Source of the DNA: Gigaspora margarita
Lineage: Eukaryota > Glomeromycota > Glomeromycetes > Diversisporales > Gigasporaceae
DNA length: 64,000 nt
Reading direction: 5' to 3'
Assembly: GCA_009809945.1 (NCBI GenBank)
Contig: WTPW01002066.1
Location: 8,253 to 72,252 of the forward strand
Below the pieces are notes generated by a model. The model ran no database searches. It was given only the letters and a program-made list of their open reading frames with translations, and was not told where the DNA came from. Position 1 is the stretch's first letter. Every line of letters begins with the position of its first letter. Positions 57,270 to 64,000 of this stretch are shown here, piece after piece. The position numbers and the translations under genes were made by a program.

Positions 57270-57922
57270 TAAGGTGAAAATCTTAACTCAAAAAAAATAT
57301 ATTTGTATACACATTCTAATATTAAACGTAGCAAGTAAATATTTAGAATCAGAATTCAAAATTAATAATTACTGATGTGGTTATCGCATATCGATTTGGA
57401 TCGACCCAAAATTAGCCAATCATGATTGATTGAGAATTATTTTTCGTTAACAGAGTTTTTACAAAAACGGTCTTCTAACTTACTTTGATTCCATATTAAA
57501 TTGTATAGAATATCGCAATATCTACATGTTTAATTATTAGCTGAAAGTAAGTTAAAAAGTCCATTTCCCTGAAAATTTTTCCGATTCATCCTTACCAATT
57601 ATATAACCGATCGTTCAATGACAAACCGATCATTCACTACCCGAAATACCCGATCGCTTCAACAACTAGTGATAGTAATTTCATTTATGGCTTAGTGTAG
57701 CAGTTTTTTTTTTTTTTAAAAAAAAAAATTTCTTTACTTATATCACGTATAACCTAAAAAAAAAACCTTCTTTATTGAATATTTCGTTTGTTACACTTAA
57801 TGGTAAAGTTCGTGTAACGGGTTATCAAAAAAAGACCCCTAAAAATCAAATCGTATGATTGCCTATAGTCTTAAAAAAGCTAATTAGATCAGATGGTCTA
57901 GTATTAAGACTAAGAGCAACCT
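54539..57922. other. Unique-looking region without recognised gene
   Basis: This 3.4 kb has fewer repeats than the rest. It holds poly-A or poly-T runs (55689-55713, 56350-56365, about 57231-57268), a TTATTATTATT microsatellite (56678-56700), GTACGTACGTACGTAC (55848-55863) and the diverged block at 56880-57090 related to 45480-45740. The part just upstream of the zinc-cluster gene (54539-54800) probably holds its promoter, but no element can be named. Multi-exon genes with short exons could be missed here. Confidence 0.4.
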
Positions 57923-58475
57923 CTCAAGACTAGTGTTACAAATTGACAAAATTTTTTCAATCTATTATTTGGTCAATTATTTTTCAGTTGATAACTAGTT
58001 GCAATGTAATCGATTAATCGATTAATTGGTAGTTTGCAACTAATTAATCGATTAACCGATTAGGTTATAGGTTAAAACTAATCGATTAATCGATTTAATC
58101 AATTAGTTGCAACTAATTAGTTAATTAATTAGGGTAGTAACAGATATTATGTAATATCCTGAAAGGTCTCTGGCATCTTAAGTTAAATGTATAAAGTAAT
58201 AATAGCCAATCAAAATATCTCTTACGTGGGGGAGGGGATAGAGGGTATAGTAAAAAAATATCTGTCATTGCCCTTATTACTCTGCAAAATTTTGTGGCTT
58301 CGATTATTTTTTATATCATGTGCATATCAGAAATCGTTCACGATTACTGATTTCTAGGATATTATAAGTTAAAACTTATTATAAAATTTAGGGTATTATA
58401 AACGATTTCTGATTTGCGTCATGATATAAAAATGATAGGATCATAATAATGAAATCAGATTAAAATGAAATATGA

Positions 58476-58747
58476 TACCGTAATTTACCGTGGAAGGTAC
58501 CCTTTGATCGGTACCCCCCTTGATTTGTACCGGGTATATTTCAAGGCTATTTGTTGTGGTGTTTTGTAAGGTACCCGGGTACAAATCAAGGCTGATTTAC
58601 TAATAATAATTTTTTTTTACTTATGGGCTAATATTACGCTCCACACAACGTACCCCCCACCATACAAGGTACCCGGGGGTACGAATCAAATTTTTTACCA
58701 CGTGAAATTAAATCGTACCCGGGTACCTTGCACGGTAATTTACGGTA
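58476..58747. mobile_element. TA-CCGTA MITE, member 4 (AATTTACCGTG type)
   Basis: TACCGTAATTTACCGTGGAA and, inverted, TACCGTAAATTACCGTGCAA with AGGTACCC. Internal boxes are GGTACCCGGGTAC, GGTACCCGGGGGTACG and GTACCCGGGTACC. TA at both ends. Nested in the 1.3 kb element. Confidence 0.85.
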
Positions 58748-58917
58748 GTATAAAAAAAATTGACAAGTTACCGAAAAATAAAATTTTTTGGGGCACATTT
58801 TTTAGGGTTAAGACTGGAAGTTAGTTTTAGATAGAATTTATGTTAAACAAGTATAATTGGGTTTTAGAAGGTCAAATTGAATCAGAGATTTCATTTTAAT
58901 TATGATCCGCGACAATA

Positions 58918-59108
58918 ATTGATGTCGCGGCTGATGTTGAGATTAGGGGTCTGATTTGAAAATATAAGCCCTGTTAAAATCTCTATATATTCTTTAATTC
59001 TCAATTATAACCCTAAGCCCCTCTAAAAAAAAAAGCGAAAAAAAGAAAAACATTCCAAAAATTCATGTCAAATAGGTCCAAATTACAGCATCAGCCGCGA
59101 CAATTAAT
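58918..59108. mobile_element. MITE/hairpin with GTCGCGGCTGATG ends
   Basis: AATTGATGTCGCGGCTGATG at the left is matched by the inverted CATCAGCCGCGACAATT at the right. The arms are short, and the interior pairs only weakly. It lies near the right end of the 1.3 kb element. Confidence 0.6.
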
Positions 59109-59225
59109 TAATTAATTTTTTTCAATCGATTAATAATATAATAATTATCTAAAAGTTCAATCGATTAGTTGCCAACTAATCAATCAATAAATTTTTCAAC
59201 TTTCAATTGGTAACACTCTTAAGAC

Positions 59226-59810
59226 TAACTGTGGCCTATTAGCTAAGACCAGACCACATAAACATCTCTACATAAATATATTACTAATAAATTAAGCCAT
59301 ATATCTTGTAATCTGTAAATAGAAATTCTTTCAAAATGCGGCTACTTAATAGGCATACTGAATCCATAAAATGCCTATTTGACATCATTTAGTCGGGCTT
59401 AAATTTCCGGTTGCGCGAAGTTTTATTATGTTAACCAATGAAATGCTTATATTACATTAGTCAGGAATTTAATTTCCGGTATGTTAATCAATAAGTGCAC
59501 ATCACATGCACATCACATGCACTTCCCTAATTATGTATGTTTGGGACTAATTCAACTTTCCGTAAGTGACATTCTATAAATGCACTTTTCTCCGATGACA
59601 TATAAAAGACTGACTATACTAAAATAAAATTTCGGATTATGAATTTATAAAATTAGCATTTTTTTTATCTTTTTTTAAAAAAAAAAAACAAAAACAAAAA
59701 GAATCTCGAGCAAATTGAAATCATTGACTTTTTTACTATGTTCTTTAAATTGCTAATTTTATTTTTTTTTATAAAAAAGAATCCATATTTGGAAGTTTTG
59801 GAATTTAAAT
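59226..59810. other. Unique-looking stretch
   Basis: A 72 bp direct repeat (ATAAAATGCCTATTTGACAT.. and ATGAAATGCTTATATTACAT.., each ending AATTTCCGGT) lies at 59366-59490. No gene. Confidence 0.35.
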
Positions 59811-59903
59811 AAGCTAGGGATTAAATATAGTATAGGTGACACCTACTTTAAATCAATTGATTATTTATTAAGGCGTCACCTATGCTATATTTAATCCCAA
59901 GCT
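59811..59903. repeat. 93 bp hairpin
   Basis: AGCTAGGGATTAAATATAGT plus ATAGGTGAC pair with GTCACCTATGCTATATTTAA plus TCCCAAGCT. Confidence 0.75.
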
Positions 59904-60510
59904 ACTAAACAGAAATTTATTTTATGCGAAACGTCCTCATATAAACATACTAATCATGTCATGAGCAAATTTCATTTTTTCCGAATCATATGACCAAAGA
60001 TAAGTTGCTCCATTGGCGTAACAGATGTTACTCCATTATCATATCAGATATTACTCATATTTTTAGAATCAATAATTTTGAACTTTTCGACCATGGGAAT
60101 TTGGTTTTGACAAACGCTTTTACTAAAATATACCTATGGTGTTTCATATGTAGACATTATTATCAAAAATTGGTTAATTGATTGGTACGTGTGTTCTAAG
60201 CAAAAATGTTCATATGCCCCAAATCTCCCAAAATTAAAAAGTTTAAAAAACATCTAGTAAAAATATGTAATAGGAGCAAACCCGTATGCGTATTTTATAA
60301 TAATTTTGATAAAAACAGAAGGTGTATTTATTTTCAATAAAGCAATTATCAATTTATTTCGCTTTCGATAAATTTGAATGAATGATCTTTTTAAAAAGTT
60401 TATTAATTTCATGAAATGAGGCCGCTAAGCACTCCCATTTCATTTTCCGACTTAAAAATTTGAAATAAAATAAATACTATTTTTTTCCGCAATTGCGGAA
60501 AAAAATAAGT
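59904..60510. other. Stretch with a fragment of another repeat
   Basis: GTTCTAAGCAAAAATGTTCA at 60192 matches the interior of the MITE at 45814-45990. TTCCGCAATTGCGGAA is a short palindrome near 60484. No gene supported; the 63-residue frame at 59990-60181 has no recognisable feature. Confidence 0.35.
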
Positions 60511-60600
60511 AATAATTATTGCACGGGTCTTATTGCAATCTGCGTTTTTTTCATTTACTTATTAGCACGGGATTGTTACGTCAGACACCGTGCAATAAGA
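60511..60600. mobile_element. Short MITE with TTATTGCACGG ends
   Basis: AATTATTGCACGGGTC and the inverted GACACCGTGCAATAAGATAATT enclose about 60 bp. It directly abuts the next hairpin. Confidence 0.6.
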
Positions 60601-60602
60601 TA

Positions 60603-60727
60603 ATTATTGTATGGGTATATTAAATAAACCAGTTACACACATGGGTTCATACTTAAATCCCATGCTTTCGGCACAGAATACGAACCCGTGTGTATCTAGG
60701 TTATTCACTACATACCCATACAATAAC
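60603..60727. mobile_element. 125 bp MITE with TTATTGTATGGGTA ends
   Basis: ATTATTGTATGGGTATATTA at the left pairs with TACCCATACAATAACTAT at the right; the inner arms ACACACATGGGTTC and GAACCCGTGTGTA also pair. A 99-residue plus frame from 60611 to 60910 starts inside this hairpin and is not supported as a gene. Confidence 0.75.
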
Positions 60728-61480
60728 TATAAATTAGTATTTATTGCCCCTTTACTTATCACAAGTCGAATTAACGAATATTGGTTAAATATCGTGACAC
60801 TGAACTCCCTGATAACGCCTGATATATGTCGATATTTATCTTATCTTACTCATATATATAAGGGTAAGAGATCGGAATTACTGATATATTACCAAACTTT
60901 ACTAATATAGTTCTTATATTGGATATCTTGTTCTTTGTTACCTGATATATTGCTAATATTGATATAAGTCAAACCTCGATATATTCACCAGTCGGTGATT
61001 ATAAAAGTTGTGGCGTATAAAGGTCGGTCGATTACGGTCAGCTATTATCGGTTATTGACTTATAGTCGGCTAAGTTCAGTCGGTCATACCGGCTAAATAA
61101 CCGATTATAGTTGATTAATTATGATACTATGTAAATGCTCATTGATCTTTAAAGTTGCAAAGCCAATTTTTCTAATTCTAACGGTGGTTAGATCATCAAA
61201 ATTGGCACAGTGGTTCTTGATATAATTGAGATTAAAGCACGAACACAAGGATCGGTCACACAAAAGAACCATATTTCGTGTAGCAGTGAATGATTATTCA
61301 AACATAGTCTTTATGCCGATTTACTTATTTGCGCGGGTGATACTAACCAAAAAAAGGAAACAACGTAAAAATAAACAAAGTTTCGTGAAATTAAAAATTT
61401 AGGGTTATGACGTTAAAGTTAGAGGCGATTTAGAAGTAAATAATTCACCTCCTATGTATAAAATTTTATTCTCGTCATTT
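60728..61480. other. Stretch with CGGT words and a shared element module
   Basis: At 61000-61110, GTCGGT/ACCGAT words repeat (GTCGGTCGATTACGGTCAGC, CGGCTAAATAACCGATTATA), near a GTCAAACCTCGATATATTCA start that resembles Tc1-like MITE ends; a decayed element end is likely. At 61150-61270, AAGTTGCAAAGCCAATTTTT, ATTCTAACGGTGGTTAGATC and AAAATTGGCACAGTGG repeat the module found in the palindromes at 40561-41567 and 7092-7402. Confidence 0.45.
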
Positions 61481-61750
61481 TTAATTAGTGCCTAACGTTG
61501 GGTTAAAACATTCGTTTTTTCTTGTATTTTCGTTTTTTTCGGTTTTCTTCCTGTTTTTCTTCGCTTCGCTCACGTGTCGGGCCGATCCGGGACAATCACA
61601 TTTTACGTTCTCCGATTGGCTAATTTCCCTTTTTGGATTTGTATCGTCCGCACAAAAAGTGCACACGTCTTTATGGTATCTAACGTCTTGTCGGGCTGAT
61701 CCATGTCGACTGGTCAGCCTAGTTGTGACTATATATCAAGGTTGAGTCTA
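61481..61750. other. GC-richer island, no gene named
   Basis: GTCGGGCCGATCCGGGACAA and GTCGGGCTGATCCATGTCGA are a loose direct repeat 120 bp apart, with CTCCGATTGGCTAAT (an inverted CCAAT-like word) between. Overlapping frames on both strands (61 and 85 codons) have no recognisable domain. It may be a promoter or a transposon fragment; undecided. Confidence 0.3.
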
Positions 61751-61877
61751 TATCTGTATATCAGGAGAATACATGGGTGTCTAAAAATAGGGATGATTTA
61801 CGACAGAAGGCATGGCAAATTTTGTTTAGTATTTTCGCCACAGTATTTCAAAATGTTTTACGTCTAATTTTTTTTGG

Positions 61878-61975
61878 TTGTCGATATTATTATAGACTAT
61901 CTAAATTATTATAGACTCTACTATTATTATGGCTGTCAATATTATTATAGACTGTCGATATTAATATTATTATTA
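61878..61975. repeat. ATTATTATAGACT tandem repeat
   Basis: Four to five units of about 22 bp with the core ATTATTATAGACTGTCGATA. Confidence 0.65.
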
Positions 61976-62116
61976 TATGTAAATGTAAGACGCACACATA
62001 AAGTAGTGCTAAAAGTAGTTTAAATGATAAGAAGATAGAATTCTTGAATTACAGTATTGCTATTAATCGCAATTTGGTCATATTTTTATGGCACATTATG
62101 TAGAGATTATTATACA

Positions 62117-62470
62117 CTTAAATTTATTTGAATCGAGGTACTACAGTACTATGCCATTGCATAGAGCTTATTCACTACATATTAGTATTTGTTGTGCATA
62201 TACAAGCCTCTTATATTCTTGTTAAATATTTATTTTGTTATCCTTCTATTGCGTGATTGCTTAAATTTATGCTGTAGCATGGGACTTATTCATTGTTGTT
62301 GTGTATATGCATGTCTTATTAAATATTTATTTTGTCATTCTTCTATTACATAACTGCTTAAATTTATTTGAATTTAGATATTGCTATGCTGCTTATTCAC
62401 TGTTGTTGTTTAGTTGTATATACAAGCCTTTTTATACTTTTGTTGTTATTTCTTCTATCACACAACGACT
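62117..62470. repeat. Tandem repeat, unit 95-140 bp, three copies
   Basis: Copies start with CTTAAATTTATTTGAAT or CTTAAATTTATGC at about 62117, 62260 and 62357. All have GCTTATTCACTGTTGTTGT-like and TATATACAAGCCT words, then TTAAATATTTATTTTG and a CTTCTATTRCRTRA end. The 71-residue frame at 62301-62516 runs through it and is incidental. Confidence 0.65.
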
Positions 62471-62607
62471 CAAAATACTACATATAGCTATAATGTTTAA
62501 ACTCTCAAACTACTAAAGTAATAAAAAAAAACCAATAATACAACTAATATTTTTAAAACCACATTGAGTTTATTTACTGTTGTTATTTGGCTATGTATAT
62601 ACAAACT

Positions 62608-62768
62608 ATGCATCACTCTCATCTGGATATAACGACATCATAGTAAAATCTTTATACCAATATTTTTTTCAAAAATTTAATATAAAATGTCAGTATAACT
62701 CACTGTATTGACATTTTGAATTTTTTTACTAATAACTCAAAAATGTCAATATAACCAGAGTGATGTGT
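62608..62768. mobile_element. MITE with CATCACTCT ends
   Basis: GCATCACTCTCATCTGGATA with TAACGACAT pairs with the inverted right arm (ATGTCAATATAACCAGAGTGATG). AT-rich interior. Confidence 0.65.
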
Positions 62769-62903
62769 ACTTATACTTTATTAATATTTACCAAAATCTG
62801 GTTTCAAGTTTTACACAACAATATTGTATAGCTATCTAGTTAAATAATAAAAATATAACATTTTTATAGCAATATCAATAATTTTCTTTATATTATCATT
62901 TAT

Positions 62904-63526
62904 ATGATAGAAGATTCAGGTTTTAGCACAGTAAATTCGCCATTAGAAACTGAAACATCAGGTTATATTACTCAAATTAACAAAAAAAATAAAAGAGGTG
63001 GTCCTAAAATTCCACTTTGGAATAATTATTTTATAGAAATTCATCAACAAAAAAGTAGTTATAGAGTTGAAAATATAATTATTGTAATGAAGAAAATTTA
63101 TGTGCATCAGGTATAAATATATACACATTAAGCTTTAAATTATCTAAATGCTCTAGTTAATATTAAGCCAAATTGTTTATAAAATTTTTCAGCACCAAAC
63201 AAAAGAGAAAGATTGCCCATGATATTGCTAGTAGTTCACAACCATGAATTGATAGTAAATTTCAAAGTATTAATACATAAAATTCTGAACAAGAGCAATT
63301 ATATCATAGAGCATTAACTCAATTTTTCATATGCTGTGGAATTCCTTTTTGGATTGTTGAAAGTCCTTTTTTTAGATTTTTGCATGTTTTATATAAACCA
63401 CCTGATCAAAAAGCTTTAAGTAATAACCAGCTTAACAATGTGACAGCACAAATTACAATTGCAATTAAAAAAGAGCTTTATAAAGAAAATAATTCTATAT
63501 TAGATATTATTTATTTTATTTATTAA
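62904..63526 (+). pseudogene. hAT transposase N-terminal relic (BED finger plus N-domain)
   Basis: MIEDSGFSTVNSPLETETSG is followed by KRGGPKIPLWNNYF, the start of a BED-type domain (G-x-P-x2-P-x-W-x2-F). After a frameshift NYCNEENLCASG supplies the metal-binding Cys region (the first Cys of C-x2-C is lost). Further on, across stops, comes NKREIAHDIASSSQ, then EQEQLYHRALTQFFICCGIPFW (63285-63355) and IVESPFFRFLHVLYKPP. ALSNNQLNNVTAQ and IAIKKELYKENNS follow, with TAA at 63524-63526. CGIPF..IE.PFF..LL is characteristic of the hAT N-terminal domain. The catalytic domain is absent. It lies just upstream of copy D of the 1.1 kb repeat. Confidence 0.7.
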
Positions 63527-63589
63527 ATTATTTATTTATTTATATAGTATTAATATTTTTAATATTACAATTTGCTATATTTCATACAG

Positions 63590-64000
63590 AACTCTTTTCA
63601 AAGATTTCTTGTACCAAAATTTTCTAAGAAAACTGACCTACAAAAAAACTTTACAGTTAATATATTTAATATAAAAAACTCTATCAAGGCTGCTGTTGGG
63701 TACAAAGTCCATTCACTATATGTTCTGCAACTGAAATAGAGATGAAAAAGACCATTAGACTTATAAGCAAGGCACATTGGTGGACTTTGGTACTATTTAG
63801 TAAAAACATAGTAAAGAAACTTTGGGGTTTTGCCAAGTTTGATAAATATGAAAATAGAAGTAAAGACTTGGTTAAATATGTTATTCTATATAGTGTAGCT
63901 CTTACAATTCCTTTTATTTTGGTACTTGCTTTTGGCACCCCTTTGGACTTTTCAAAATTTCAAAAAGTGGGCATTTCAGTTTACCTCCTCCAAAGATCAG
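63590..64000 (-). mobile_element. Dispersed ~1.1 kb repeat family, copy D (cut by window end)
   Basis: Same orientation as copy A: AACTCTTTTCAAAGATTTCT near the start and AAAAAGTGGGCATTTCAGTT with CCTCCAAAGATCAG at the window end, corresponding to AAAGTGGGAAATCTGGCGTA and CCTCCAAAAGATCAG in copy A. The middle has diverged. The 84-residue minus frame at 63684-63938 is not kept in other copies. It continues beyond the window. Confidence 0.5.

Larger units (their letters stand above)
57931..59217. mobile_element. 1.3 kb AGTGTTAC-ended element with ATCGATTAATCGAT arrays
   Basis: AGTGTTACAAATTGAC at 57932 and, inverted, AGTGTTACCAATTGAA ending at 59217. The flanks CTCAAGACT (57923-57931) and CTTAAGACT (59218-59226) match at 8 of 9, read as an 8-9 bp target duplication. 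Subterminal arrays of AATCGATTAATCGATTAATT and TAGTTGCAACTAATTAG words stand at both ends. Inside are a TA-CCGTA MITE (58476-58747), a GTCGCGGCTGATG hairpin (58918-59108) and a hairpin with CAGAAATCGTT (about 58325-58425). No transposase. Confidence 0.75.

Noticed and set aside
60611..60910. A 99-residue protein
   Set aside because: It starts inside a MITE hairpin and continues into unrelated AT-rich sequence with no motif.

Overview
The window reads as a repeat-dense, very AT-rich fungal nuclear scaffold. Several degraded coding relics resemble families I recall as strongly expanded in arbuscular mycorrhizal fungi (Glomeromycotina, Rhizophagus-like): a tyrosine-kinase-like relic, a C2H2-type relic, an unknown transposon-associated protein, BED/hAT transposase pieces and LINEs. 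A Zn(II)2Cys6 protein supports a fungus. The placement is inferred from memory of these families, without a database search. One assembly gap (72 N) lies at 31756-31827.

Layout. 1-5.4 kb: AT-rich sequence with small inverted-repeat elements (MITE-like) and a degraded C2H2-type gene (4026-4670). 5.4-10.4 kb: a decayed satellite of about 115 bp units broken apart by at least four later insertions. 10.4-20.5 kb: more inverted-repeat elements, a degraded transposon-type protein on the minus strand, a near-perfect 1,052 bp inverted repeat, a tandem repeat that still reads as a decayed 21-residue protein repeat, a kinase relic, and a hAT-like element full of GGGTCAGACC-type motifs.

20.54-38.01 kb is one nest of transposons. 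The outermost element has inverted ends at 20542 and 38010. Inside it are a SINE split by a 2 kb hAT-like element that itself carries a second SINE, and a LINE of about 7.6 kb with a 20 bp target duplication. The LINE is broken by a 266 bp hAT MITE and by a 3.5 kb element, which carries further repeats. A 1.9 kb terminal-inverted-repeat element and smaller MITEs follow.

38-64 kb is less AT-extreme and holds many MITEs of distinct families. One striking family has ends TA-CCGTA and internal ACCCGGGT boxes, with four members whose inner termini differ. This half also has three diverged copies of a longer repeat (42.8, 49.2 and 50.2 kb), an internally deleted hAT with transposase remnants (52.26-52.62 kb), the only intact-looking gene (a 112-residue Zn2Cys6 protein, 54200-54538 minus), an 8-9 bp-TSD element at 57.9-59.2 kb, tandem repeats, and a degraded hAT transposase at 62.9-63.5 kb. 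No rRNA, true tRNA, CRISPR or operon structure is seen. Most short open frames here are chance frames in AT-rich repeats.
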